DNA from: Diatrype stigma
Lineage: Eukaryota; Ascomycota; Sordariomycetes; Xylariales; Diatrypaceae
Direction of reading: 5' to 3'
NCBI GenBank assembly: GCA_022225965.2
Contig: JAKJXP020000002.1
Coordinates: 806,001 to 870,000 of the forward strand
DNA length: 64,000 bases
Under the pieces are notes generated by a model, which was not told the DNA's origin, made no database searches, and worked only from the letters and a program-made list of their open reading frames with translations. Every line of letters starts with the position of its first letter. Positions within the stretch are counted from its first letter, which is position 1. Positions 48,022-59,822 of the stretch are shown one piece after another. A program made the translations under genes and the position numbers.

Positions 48022-49288
48022 ATGTCGTCGGAACATACCCTCACGACATGGCGGTACTCACCGCCGGATGACAGCTTCGCGCTGAAGAGCGCCGCTCGAA
48101 GCCTGGGGTCTCGAGAAGTCCTTATTAGGACAACGCATTCCGGCCTGTGCTACACCGACGTGCACGCCAAACCCAAGGGCTGCGGGCTGGGCCACGAGGG
48201 GGTCGGACACGTCGTCCAGGTCGGATCAGAGGTCACGGCCCACAAGGCCGGTGATCGCGTGGGTTGGGGGTAAGTACATACGTCAAGTCAAGGCCATCAG
48301 AAAAAGAAGAATCGCACGGAAGCAGGAAGCAACAACAACAACGTCGTCGTCGGGCGAAAATTGCTCGAGCCCGGAGGTTTTACTGACCTGGTGATCTCTC
48401 TCTCTCCTTCGCTCTGCTCTATCTAGGTGGCTGCACCACTCCTGCGGGCACTGCGCGTCGTGCGTCGCCGGCCACCGGCAGTACTGCGCGCAGGCGCGGG
48501 GGTTCGCCTTCGGCGAGCTCGACCAGGGCGCGCTGGGCGACTACGCCATCCGGGACGAGGCGTTCGCGTACGCCATCCCGGCCGGCGTGTCGTCGGCGTC
48601 GGCGGCGCCCCTGATGTGCGCCGGCGCGTCCGTGTACGAGGCGCTAGACGTCGCCGCCACGAGGCCCGCCGACCACGTCGGCGTCGTCGGCGTCGGCGGC
48701 CTGGGCCACCTCGCCGTCCTATTCGCGAAGGCCATGGGCTGCGCCGTCACGGCGTTCAGCGGCAGCGGTGAGGCCAAGAGGGCCGATGCGTTCGCCCTCG
48801 GCGCCGATGTGTTCCGTGTCACCTCGGACCCGGGGAGGTTCTGGGAGAACCAGGGCCAGAAACAGAAACCGACACCGATACCGAACTCGAACCCGACGTC
48901 TTCCGGGACTGGTGGTGGTGATGGTGGCGATGGTGCGGTTCCAGGGATCAACACCTTGCTCATCTGCACGAACGAGGTTCCGCCCCTCGAGCCCCTGTTG
49001 CCGCTCCTGGCGCGCCAGGCAACCATCATCCCCATGACTATCCAGACGACGCCGCTAGCCATCCCGTACATGCCCTTCATTCTCCCCGGGCACAGGATCG
49101 TAGCTTCGACCGAGGCCTCGAGGCAGAACCACATCGCGATGATGCAGTTCGCCTCCCGGCACGGGATCAAGCCGTGGGTCGAGCAGTTCCCGATGACGGG
49201 GGAGGGGATCAAGGAGGCATTCCGCAAGCTGGAGGCGGGCGAGATGCGGTTCCGGGGTGTGCTGGTCCAGGAATCTTCCTCGTCGTAG
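48022..49288 (+). CDS. Zinc-dependent alcohol dehydrogenase (MDR family)
   Basis: Cytosolic zinc alcohol dehydrogenase with NAD(P) cofactor. Two exons, 48022-48269 and 48427-49288, give about 369 residues. Catalytic zinc ligands are seen in [11 protein letters not shown] (Cys) and [10 protein letters not shown] (His, Glu). The structural zinc site is four cysteines in [18 protein letters not shown]. The Rossmann dinucleotide motif is [20 protein letters not shown]. The phase-2 join restores [14 protein letters not shown]. The family usually lacks the roughly 25-residue low-complexity stretch (Gln, Pro, Asn, Gly-Asp repeats) between FWENQG and VPGINTLL, in the cofactor domain. It is translated from CCGACACCGATACCGAAC-like repeats, with no credible intron borders. 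It lies on the same strand as the sugar transporter 1.2 kb further on. Confidence 0.9.
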
Positions 49289-50517
49289 CGCAAGCCGGGT
49301 GATGCATCGTGGCTTGATAATACCGTCTACCAGAAAACGATGCACAACATGCCTACTTAGAGGCCTACTTAGGGCCATCTAACCTACTTCGCCTTACTTG
49401 GCGGTTTAATTGCTGTGCCATATGAAGCAGGTATAAGTTGTAACTGCAGGTGCGAACAATTACTAGCACTAAAATGTTACACTCGGGCTGCTTTGTGCCC
49501 GCCCAGCCCTGGGGATGACGTATGATGCTATTGTTTCTGCAGTTGCTGACGGTCCGATCGGTGCTTCCTTTGATGCTCCTTCCGACCCTCCTCTAAGGGA
49601 GGTCCGGGCTTCTTTTCCTCTCTACAAGGTACTTGGTTACATGCTGACACTTCGTATTCCCCTCGATCTTGGCCATCTCCCCCTTTGTCACGCACGTTTG
49701 GCTTCATTGTTGCCGATTGGTTTCTGTATATTATGGTAACATTTCATATTCCGCATTACCGGAAAACAGTCGTACTCCTATATGCACTTTTGACAAAACG
49801 ACCCGCTCAAGTTAGCTGCATCATATGCGTACCATCCAGCCCCGACTGCCTGGGAACGACTCAGACAACGACGCGATCGGCAAGATAGCACGTGAGGGCC
49901 AAGAAGTAGGAAGCGTGGGATAAACTAAGACAGGTTAAGACAGCCCAAGACGGCCCTGGACCATCCCCAGGATAGCCCCAGGATAGGCTAAGGATGGCGT
50001 TGGATTCGAGAACTTCGAGATTAGAACAAGTTTAATATCTTGGCGGCTATGTCGATCCCCCCCTGATCTTAGGCTACTTTCGGAAACTCGGGTCACAGCC
50101 TCATCTTACGTGTTTTGTCTTTTGCGACCGGCCGTCCCCTTTCAACCCTTCTGGAAGCCCCAAGGTTCCAGGGTCCCAAGCAGTCCTGGTTCCCAGGCCC
50201 CAAAGGTTCCAAGGTTCTGAGGTACCGAGCTGAGCTGATGAATGCCACATTGCACTTGTCCGAAATTAATTCATTGCCAACTCTTTTGTTCTTTCTCTCA
50301 CTGAACCTCTTGTCTTTCACCTTACATCTCTCCATACTGTATTCCGTCTCGGGTTACAATTCACACGCGGCTTCTTCGGGCTTCACATCTGCGACGACAA
50401 CCGCTCGACTTGCAGTTTACCCGGCACTTCGTAATGCGATAAGCTATCATTCATTATCGCCTGAGATTTATTTCTCAGGCACCTTTGCTATATATATAGG
50501 ATTATACGACCGCCAAC
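49289..50517. other. Spacer upstream of sugar transporter
   Basis: It holds the 3' end of the ADH gene and the promoter and leader of the sugar transporter. The imperfect repeats CAGGTTAAGACAGCCCAAGACGG and CCAGGATAGCCCCAGGATAGG-like units occur near 49930-49995. No gene is supported. Confidence 0.5.
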
Positions 50518-52380
50518 ATGTCGTACAACAAGCTCGGCGCGAAGGTCGAAGGGGGTGAGGGTGCGCTCGGTAGCAGAGACGCCCACAACGCCGGATATGG
50601 CCGCTTCTTCAAGACGTCAAAAGCCCTACACAGGGGCATCTCCGTTGCCGCCGGCGCGACTATGATGCTCTTCGGTTACGAGCAGGGTGTCTTCGGAGGG
50701 ATCATCGTCGGCCAGGACTTCCTGGAATACTTCGATCACCCGACTCCCGAGATGCAAGGCTGGGTCACTGCCTGCTACGACCTAGGTTGCTTCGCAGGCG
50801 CCCTCCTTGCGCTACTCGTAGGCGAGAAACTTGGCCGCCGCCGCATGCTCTTGCTCTTCACTGTCATCATGGCCAGCGGCATCGTAATGCAGACCGCGTC
50901 GTACAACATGCAGACCATGGTATGGGGTCGCATCGTCGCCGGCATTGGAAACGGTGGAAACACGGCTACCGCCCCCGTATGGCACGTCGAAACAGCTCAC
51001 CATGAGGCGAAAGGCATGGCTGTAGTTAAGGAGATGGCTGTCAATGTTCTTGGATTCGTCCTCGCATCGTTCATTACACTTGCGTGCAGCCCTATGATGA
51101 CGGAAGCCCAATGGCGTTTCCCGTAAGTCTGCCCATGCTCGTGATTCAGTTGTGCTTACCGGGACTGTGCTTACTCGGATAGACTTGGCATTCAACTGCT
51201 CTTTGTGGTTGTGATCATGTCGCTAGTCCTGATATGTAAGTCGGCTTTCCGTCTTAGAGTCGTGGTTCCCTCGCTAGTCGCCATCTTTTCTCTTGATAGT
51301 GTGAATGTATATTGTTAGGAGTTCCACTCTAACAACATCTAGTGCCCGAGTCACCCAGGTGGCTGTTAGCTCGTAAGCGTGATGTCGAGGCCAAACACGT
51401 CATGTCGCTTTTGAACGACCACAACATAGACGAAGAATTTGAAGAGATTCGTGCATCCGTGAAGACAGAACAAGCAGCTCAGGCCTCTTGGGCGCAGCTT
51501 TTCCGCGGTGGCCTGGCGACTCGGAGAGTCATCCTCGGCATGATGTTGCAAACGGCTCAGCAGCTGAGTGGTATCAACGTCCTCGCCTACTACCTCCCCG
51601 TCGTTCTTCACCGCAGCGTTGGGCTACCGGAGCTGACCGCACGTTTCATCGCCGCTGCCAATGCTGTCTCATTCTGGCTCACGACGACTACATCGATCTT
51701 TTTCGTGGACAAAATCGGGAGGCGTCCTCTGCTGATGTTTGGTGCTTCGGGCATGGCACTGGCATTCTTCGGCGTGGGTACGGGCATCGGCATGGGGACA
51801 TTATTTCCGGACAGTCATTTGCCCGGTATAATTGCGACTATCTTCATCTGGTTCTTTTTTACCACATTTTCATCTGGCTGGGTATCTGTACCTTGGCTAT
51901 ACCCGGTGAGCCCCCCTACTTGGTTCTGATTTGAGATTTTCTTGGCTAAATGTTTCCTAGGCCGAAGTCAATAGTCTTAGTATGCGCACCAAGGGTGCCG
52001 CCCTCGCGACAGCCTGCGACTGGTTGTTTAACTGGGTCGTTGTCCAAAGCACCCCACCCGGAATCGAGCGTTTAGGATGGGTTTTCTACTTCATCTTCGC
52101 TTTGCTGAATCTTACCTTCGTCCCGATGGTGTACTACTTCGTGGTAGAAACCAAGGGCCGGAGGCTGGAGGATACGGACCGCTGGTTCGAGGCCAACCGG
52201 GCCTGGCTCGTCCATAAGGCGGACCACTCGGTACACAACAACAGTGTCACCGGGGGCGACGACTACCGGCCTCATGGCGGCGGAGCGGACGACAACGAGG
52301 CTATGATGAAGGCGTTTGAGGAGGCGGAGTTGGAAAGTCTGGCGAGCGAGGACCTGGACACGCCCCTAGGCAGCGATTGA
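50518..52380 (+). CDS. MFS sugar transporter (SP family)
   Basis: Sugar:H+ symporter of the plasma membrane. Four exons, 50518-51122, 51183-51235, 51343-51905 and 51961-52380, give about 546 residues. Sugar-porter signatures: GYEQGVFGGIIVG (TM1), GEKLGRRRMLL (after TM2), VWGRIVAGIGNGGNTATAPV, LPESPRWLLARKR built across intron 2, QTAQQLSGINVLAYYLPVVL (TM7, with the sugar-binding QQxxG) and VDKIGRRPLL. Motif VETKGRRLEDTD lies after TM12. Exon 2 is only 53 nt. The C-terminal cytosolic tail is acidic and carries histidines. Disaccharide or hexose specificity cannot be distinguished. The nearby beta-glucosidase and phosphomannose isomerase make a role in plant-derived sugar uptake plausible, but no direct evidence ties them. 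Confidence 0.92.
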
Positions 52381-53241
52381 TTTTTAGCGTTTGCATCGGA
52401 GCGGATGGCGTTTGCACCCCTTTTAAGTAGATACCCCCCGCTCACGACCCCAAGGACAAGAAGGCCAGACATGTCTGCAGTGCGTGCGGACTGGGTGCTA
52501 CGATGCCGTTGGTCGTGTAGTACGCAGCGTATGGTCGACTATCTATTTCGAGGACTTCACCCAAGGTCGCATGGACCGCGGTCACTATCACCTCCCCATG
52601 GAGCTGTTGGCTGACTGCGCACGTTATGTCGCTCACGTCTTCGGAGTCACGAGTTAACAGCAGGATAGAGGGGTTACCGGATATGGTTGAGTGACAGTGA
52701 GTAGGTTTGCATAGGAGTTCCTCTGCTTGAACATTGACTCGCGTTTGTTGTTTATCTACATAATAGAGAAAGATTTCCTGAACAATGCAACGCGTCGCAA
52801 TGACATCGCAATACGACGATGGAGAATCGTGGCCCATCTTAGGCAGTTCCAGGTCCCTTACCCACAGCATAACCAACTACTGGAAAAAAGCTTGAACAAC
52901 AAGAGGCTCCGCTCCGTCTTGTTGTTCGAGAAGGAAGCCGGCCTCCGAAGGATGTGTACGAAGTTGAAACCGCACGCTTCGAAGCAGCCAAGCCCATCGT
53001 GTACAGTTTCCCCCCTAACTCCACTGGAGTACCGGCATCGGCTTGGTGGTGCGGTTTACTCGAACGGATCGACTAGGTTGAATCCTACAACCTCCGACTC
53101 ACTTCCATCCTTTCATGTCTGTTTCGTCGTTGCACTTGTATTCACACGTTGCTTTAAAGAATTAAGACGATAATACGCGCATGGCCTGGATCACTCTTCC
53201 AGCGATGGCAGATGTACCTGATATAGGTTGCATCACCTAAT
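52381..53241. other. Spacer with one unassigned open frame
   Basis: Convergent 3' ends of the transporter and the NACHT gene. An open frame at 52442-52876 (minus, 144 codons) has reasonable amino-acid composition but no motif I know and no flanking exon, so I do not call a gene. Confidence 0.4.
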
Positions 53242-56200
53242 CTAATATAGCCTCACACGGAAATCCCCCATAAGCCGCTCTCCTTGCTCACTAGCGATGC
53301 CTATCATATCAAACCTTCCCTTAGCCAGTAAGTCGGTAGCAATGGGGGGAAGAACCCCAAATTCTGGGTCGGGAGGAGAGCCCGTCGACCAAGGATTCAA
53401 TATCCAATCCTTCCAGAAAAGGTTTTTACATAACAGTTTCTGAAGCCTGGATAGGTTCGGCGGCTTGAAACTCTCCAGGATCTGGTAAAGATCGACGCGG
53501 CAATGGATCTCGGGCCACTGGTCATGCTTCAATATTATGAAGTACACGTTACGGTCTGCCCCAGCCTGTAGATGGGCCTCGAGAACTTCTGCTAAGCGCC
53601 ATATGTAGCACAGGGTCCATCGCTTTCTGTCATAAGCTCGATGGTAGTGTTTAACACTGAGGCCAAAACACCGCAGAAACACCATCCAAACAGAGTTCTG
53701 TTTACCGTTATCTGACCGGTAGGCTGTAACATCAATGATATCGCTAGGTTGATGCCCTTGGTTCAAAAGGAGGCGTATTGTATCGCTGTCTACCCCGAGG
53801 GAAGCAGTCAGAAGTATATTTCTGCGCCTGTCGACTGGGATAACATTCCCGTTTTCTAGGCAGTGGCGAATATATGAACCCTGGCCATAATAGCTTGCGT
53901 AATAGATGAAGGAAGACGCATAGATGTCGTTGTCTGTACGAAAAAACCAGTCGGAGAAGGTTACAGTTACTCGCATGGCGTGTACCTTTAGGATCGGTGA
54001 GAAATGGACTAATTCTTGCCCCCCATCTGCCGAATTGGGGCGTGGCCATTTCCAGCAGAGTGCTTTTCTAAATTCTTGGAAGTAGGAGAAGGGCAACGAA
54101 TAGCCGGCTATGTCACAGTCTCTCAGCCATAGAAATGTATCGTCACACATCCAGTCAACAAACGTAGAATGTGGGGCGGACTTAAGTTGTGCAATAGAGA
54201 GCCGACTATAGACTTCCATTCTCTGCAGAACCAACGGGAAAGGATCGGCCATGGTCCATTCTTCCCGTATGAAGTCTTGAACCGAACGATGGAAGAAATC
54301 GACTCGGTGCTCGAGATATGGGTCGGTGCTCAATTCTCCTTGCACTATCTCAAGAAGTCCTCGGGTACAGCGGTGAAGAAGGCCTCGGACATATTCAAGT
54401 CTCCTCCCGATCTCGTGTTCTGATAATGGCCTGCATTCGCTACCAAAGGGGAATGTATGCTCTTCACCCATCTTTTCGAACCAACCAACGTCTGGAAGCC
54501 ATGAGTATATAAGGGCAGTCAGAGGTTGGGGGTATGGATTATGGACGGCTAAATACAAGACGATGTTAGAGCATCGCCGGTTCCAGGGAGACGAATCGAC
54601 CTTGTCTAGCAGTTGGCGAAATAGTTTGTTCAGTTCGCAGGGAAATTCTTCTAGCCTCCTGCGTAACCCTTCACTACTTTCGTATTCCAGAGCACTATTG
54701 ATGAGGGTGCGGACAACAAGGCTGGCCCAGAGGAATACACCATCTGCGCGGTCCACAATGTCCTCTGTGATAGAAAAACAGGTTTCCTTGCTTTCCGCCA
54801 GCTTTGGTGCGCTTAAAGAAGCTTCGAACTGAGATTCTGCAAAATTCTTTATGTCGCTCCTGGTCAGGGTATGAAGCTGTATGGTTGTACCCATAGGTTT
54901 GAACACGTCCAAGAAGACTGTATGTGGTCGTGCGGAACATATAATCTTGACAGCTTTGGAATTTGCCCAATCCACGAGCTTCTGGGCGAGATTCCGATGT
55001 TCGAGGGTATCTCCATCGTACTCATCGAGCCCATCGATGAAGTAGCAGAACCTGTGCGTCTCGCTGTGTTTAAGTTCCGCCAGCCGAGAAAACGCCGCTT
55101 CCAGCTCCGCTGTTTGAAACTCAGCATCGTCGGGAAACAAGACTTCGCCACTGGAGTCCGGGAATACAACGTCGATAAGCTCCGGGCATTGCTTGAGAGT
55201 GTGGTATAAGATTGCCCTGTAGAAGCCGTTGATGGACTTCTGCAGAGGATCGTCTGAGCTCCAGAAATACATGCAGACGACTGCTAGCTTGCGGTTGCCT
55301 GCCCACGTCTCTAGCATATTTGTGCCCAACTTACTGTGACCAAGGAACTTCATCAGCGTCGATTTTCCGCAGCCTGGTCGGCCGCTGATGAAGAAGGTCT
55401 GGCTACCTGAGGACTCGGTATCTCCTGTCAGAAAAGACTGGAAACGGGCGACTGAAGGTTGGCGGTGTAATACTTCGCGGTAAGTATGATGGTCTTCAAA
55501 CTTGCCAAAAGTCGGCGAAGGTGGTGGCTTGAGCATCCATCGGTATGTGTCGGCGACAGGATCGCGGATAGCACCCTCTCGGTAACGAATCGAGCGGAAG
55601 CATAACCTGTGGAGGAGGCGGTTCTCGCACGGCATCTTCCCCATGAATGTTTTGATTTCGTCCAGCTTCTCACCCAAGCGACGGTAAGCATCTTCGCTCG
55701 ATCCTTCCGTTGGCGACTCTGTAACTAGCGTCGAATCTACACGATCCATGCCATCTGACCCTCTGGTTGACTGGCTGACGAGGTAATGGATGTTATCGGC
55801 AACGTCCTTGTCCCTGTCCTCCATTTCCCTCGCGCGAGCCTGCAGCTCTCGTAGAGTGTCGCCTAGTTGGTACTGCAGGTTTTCCAGTGCCCGCGCGTTT
55901 TGATTGCCCACCATATCGCTATCTCTTCTAATATCTTCAAGTTGTCGCTTCAAAACAGAGTCTCCGGTACTGTCAACGATGCTGATTAGTCTCAGGAGGC
56001 ATCAATGGGCAGATAGTCCCTTCTCGTCTGGGGAACAGAAGTAGTGGTACTCACCATAAAAGAAAAAGCAACCGCAACGTAATTTCCGAGCGATACTGGT
56101 CCAACCTCTCCTTCATTTTCTTCACGTCGGATTGGCTCTGCATAGCTGCCCAAGCGGCCTTGAAGCTCTCTCGTCGACTGCCGTCTTTTGCCTGAATTTT

Positions 56201-56467
56201 ACGAAGGAGCGCCATAAGCTCCTGAGAAAGAACATGGCACCCCTTCGATATCTCTACCAGCTGGCAATCACTGACTTGCTGCGGATGCCCGTGCAGTCCT
56301 TGCAACCTACTGGCCACCTCCTCGAGATCCTGGGTGACGATGCCGACATGGGCGTTCTCCAAGGTGGCACCGGAAGCCGCATTTTTGATCTCGTAGGTGC
56401 CCCGTACGATCTTGTAGGATATATCAATGAAAGTTAGGATGCTAGCTGCAAACCCTACGACCTCCAT
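53242..56467 (-). CDS. NACHT STAND (NLR-like) protein with fungal N-terminal domain
   Basis: Signal-transducing ATPase with numerous domains, the fungal counterpart of NLR receptors used in allorecognition and xenorecognition. Two exons, 56467-56055 and 55981-53242, give about 1050 residues; phase 2 joins as LLCIVD. The N-terminal domain starts EVVGFAASILTFIDISYKIV, the usual fungal STAND N-terminal pattern. A coiled-coil-prone stretch follows (about 148-200). Walker A is GRPGCGKSTLMKFL (about 338-351), and Walker B is CYFIDGLDEYDGD (about 450-462). The motif HRSVQDFI (DFFHRSVQDFIREEW) after the nucleotide-binding part is typical of the DUF7791 group. Only two weak ankyrin-like units can be seen near the end (NILLTASLGVDSDTIRLLLN and EVLEAHLQAGADRN), so the receptor part is degenerate or of another kind. 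Alternative starts at 56527 exist, but 56467 matches the family. Confidence 0.88.
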
Positions 56468-56910
56468 CCTCCTAGCTTGACGTTTTAGCCGTAGATCGCG
56501 AAAGATTTTGGTCGGAAGAAGTTGCAATTGCTATCGAAAGGACCGCAGCCCAACGGTGGCATTGGTGCCTAGACACTCGTGCGGGGTGGGTGAGTTGTTA
56601 TACCATCGTCTGCATCGGTGATGAAGAAGCTTAGCTATTGGTTGGCCACAAGAAGATATCCGCTTCCGGTACTACACACCCATAACAAGTGGCTGAGCAG
56701 CTCACGTGAAGGCAACATGCATGACATAGGACTTCGGTCGGCCTTATTGTGTGGCGGTTTGAATTCTCGCAGGCACATTAGGCAGACTGCTGACTGCTGA
56801 ACCTGTTCTGAAAGTCTTAGCTAACACACTACTCCTGGAATTGCCCCCTTTCCCCTCACCAGCGGCTTAAGAGAAATAAATAATGCCTGCCACTTCTTCA
56901 ACATGCCAAC

Positions 56911-58249
56911 TCATACGACAGCCATATGAACCTGCAACCCGTGCATGCTCTTATACTCGACCGAGACGCCCGGGGCAACGTAAAATATGAAACCCTCCTT
57001 CAGTTGAAAATCCAGCCCCTCGGCAGCCAGCACGCCCTTCCCCGCCGTGACGATCAGGATGCCCGGCCCCTCGCTCGGCGCCAACCTCTCGCTCTCCCCG
57101 GCGCCCAGGTCCGTCTTCAGCATGTCGAACTCGCTCATGGGCGGCCTGTAGGCGACCGTCCTGCCCGTCGCGCTCTTCTCGGCCGGCCGGCTCGGCAGGC
57201 AGACGTCGGCCCGGCTGTGCGCCTCCTTGAAGGTCAGCGCGTCGGCGAACAGGTCGGCGCTGTTGCGGTCCGCGGGCGGGCAGAACCCCGTGTTCAGCAC
57301 GTTGTTGCTCCGCGCCATGCACTCGACGATGTCCCCCGACAGGTACGCGTGGATCCCGTCTGCCGGGACGTAGATGGCGTCGCCCGCGCCGAACACCAGG
57401 AAGTTCATGCACAGCAGCGCCACCAGGCTGCCGGCGTCCTCGGGCCCGTACTGGTCCTGCAGCCGCGGCAGCAGGTCCAGGATGTACGCCGCGTCGTCGC
57501 CCAGCTGCGCCCTCGGCACCTGCGAGAGTGCTGTCTGGACTTGCTTGACGGTGTCGAGATCCGCCTTGAGCAGGTTCCGCGTCACTTCCCTCAGGGTCTT
57601 GTCGGACCACTGCGCTTGTGCTTCTCCCTGTTGCTGTTGTTGTTGTTGTTGAGCTGGGACGAACTGGCGTAGCGGCTGCAGCTTGAATAGGGGCTCGATC
57701 TGCGAGAGCGGCTTGAAGCCGGCGAAGACCTCGAACTTGCCGAGGGCCAGCGCGATCTCGGGCTTGTGGTTCGGATCTGTGAAGTTGCTCGGGTCCTTCT
57801 GGTGCAGCTTGCTCGCGAGGTCCTTGTTGGGGTGGATCTGGAGCGGCAATGCTTTGGCGATGGACAGGATCTGGCGTATGTCCCGTTAGCTGATAACGCC
57901 TATCCGAATGTCGTGAACCCACAACAACGACAACAACAACAACAATAAAACTCACCTTCGGTAGAAAGGGCAGCTGGCCGTCGAACTCCTCGATGACCTT
58001 CTTGCCGAGCAGCTCCTCCTTGTGCCTCTCCAGCACGTCCCTCAGCAGCTCGCCCGTGTCGAGCTTGCGGGCGGGGAAGTCCGGGTAGTCGCCGAACCAC
58101 ATCTCCGAGTAGGGCTGGTCATCCTTGATCTCGAAGCCGGTGCCGGGCGTCTTCTCGCACAGCTGGGCGGCGAGCGACTCCTTGCCCACCCTGCCCCACG
58201 GGTAGCTGTTACATGTGCCGCTGAGCTGGAACACGAGCTGGTGCGACAT
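56911..58249 (-). CDS. PMI40: Mannose-6-phosphate isomerase (type I)
   Basis: Zinc enzyme interconverting fructose-6-phosphate and mannose-6-phosphate, the entry to GDP-mannose, glycoprotein and cell-wall mannan synthesis. Two exons, 58249-57956 and 57870-56911, give 417 residues. N-terminal blocks: QLSGTCNSYPWGRVGKESLA and EMWFGDYPDFP. Zinc ligands lie in LPLQIHPNKDLASKLH (Gln, His), HKPEIALAL (Glu) and DGIHAYLSGDIVECMARSNN (His). The 85-bp intron is phase 0 and holds CAACAA repeats. A polyglutamine run of eight residues (FVPAQQQQQQQQGEAQAQ) sits in the variable helical insertion, encoded by a TTG/CTG repeat near 57630-57655. The start ATG is followed at once by the conserved block. The gene is close to and on the same strand as the NACHT gene, without evidence of a link. 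Confidence 0.95.
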
Positions 58250-59822
58250 GGTTCGGATATATCTGGAATAAATTTACTGACTATCTTGGTCTGGAGTTTG
58301 GATCGGTAGGGGAGCTATAATCAAGGACACGACAATGTTCTATGAATTATTTCCTTTTCCTCCCTTCTATAAGACCAATAATATCCATCGTGGTGGCCAT
58401 GGTCAAAACCGCGTTTCGGTGCTGGCCGAGTTGATTCGCCGTTCCCGCGGTGCCGGTCGCATGTCGTCATAGAATCGTAGCGCTCGCATATTTAGGGCGA
58501 TTCAGGGGACTTATACTATGTCATATTACATAATTCTCGACGAGTCCCTGCAGGTGGGTTTATTGGGAGGCATGTGAAGTGGAGAACCTGTGAAGTGCGC
58601 TCTCCCTATTCCCACTAAACTTGCACTGTAACCCGACCATGCCTAGCGAATATATTGTACCTATGTACATACACACATCTACCCTTCAGGTTGATCATGG
58701 CCATGCATTGAGATGCTGAGATGCGATTTCACATGCCGCAACCAGCAACAATTATACCTTCAAATAAGTGATATTTCCAAAAGAAACAAGAAGAAAATAG
58801 AAACAAAAAATGAGAGATATAGCAGTAGGCTCATCTGACACTCACTAAAGCAACGATCCTGTAAAAAGGGGTTTAACTTATAGCCGTGCTGGATGGAAAT
58901 AAATAGGGCTTGGCATTGCGACTTCAGCAACTGCAATAAGTCGCTCTTGTATCCGGATCCTGTAGTTGAGTCCTTCAACTTGAACCGCACCATGACGAGG
59001 AAGAAATGGCGGGGATCAGTTGTTTATATTTAATTCCTGCGCAAATATACCTGTTCCCCTCGATAGCTCATAAAGGCAGCACACCACCTGCACTCTACTC
59101 TGCACTACTATCTTGGGCTTACACAAGTTGCGGGGGTGAAGACAGGCGCATTCGATGGATCTGCACATGGAAACCTGGAATGTCAGAGTGCCACAAAGCT
59201 TAATTCCAATAAACCACCCCCTTCCCACTTTATTCACGATGCTGAATGGACAAAGCCCGATCCGACTACCTCATAATCCAGATGGTAGCGCGACACAAAC
59301 CCTCCAGAGTCCACAAATGCGGCTGAGGGAGATCAAATCACGGGAGACAGATGGACTGCAAGACCTGCAAGATCATCTACGATGCGCTAGATCGCACCTA
59401 TTCCGCGCCGCTGGCAGCTGGAAGAACCGGATCTTGCTTCCAAGGTTGGCCTGGGTTGGGTCTACCGTCTTGCGTGTCTACTACTTGTGTATCGCACTAA
59501 GAGAGCCGCTGTCCTTGTCTAACAAAGAGCCATCGACGTCATGGGCATCATCGAAGGAGCAAGGCCCAAGCGAGACCATTGTCGGTCGCGACTCAGACCA
59601 TAATAGTAGAAGAATGCGCGCGCCTGCACCTGCACCTACAGCAATTCACAGGGGAGACTGACTGGACTTTGTGCTCTACCTACTTGTGTGACCCAGAAAC
59701 AATATCGGCTTCGAGTCTTTCTTTTGACCAATAAAACGATCGACTTATACACATACCGAGTCTACAACGCCCATCGTAGTATTTCAGTTCTGTGAAACAG
59801 GTGACTCGGGATTCTTTTCGAG
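58250..59822. other. Spacer, 1.6 kb
   Basis: Divergent upstream region of PMI40 and the DUF3292 gene. A frame from the ATG at 59351 begins MDCKTCKIIYDALDRTYS, a C-x-x-C start seen in several fungal HET-like or hypothetical proteins. It is stopped at 59498 and reopens in the same frame to about 59715. I could not build a credible gene. Nothing else is visible. Confidence 0.4.

Noticed and set aside
42231..52380. Secondary-metabolite gene cluster formed by the two MFS genes, aldo-keto reductase and alcohol dehydrogenase
   Set aside because: No core synthase, no pathway regulator and large spacers; each gene belongs to a common primary-metabolism or transport family.
52442..52876. 144-codon open frame on the minus strand between the transporter and the NACHT gene
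   Set aside because: Composition is acceptable for a protein, but I recognise no family and no splice partners; left unassigned.
59155..59661. 168-codon open frame upstream of the DUF3292 gene
   Set aside because: No motif; another frame of the same stretch (from 59351) looks slightly more protein-like.
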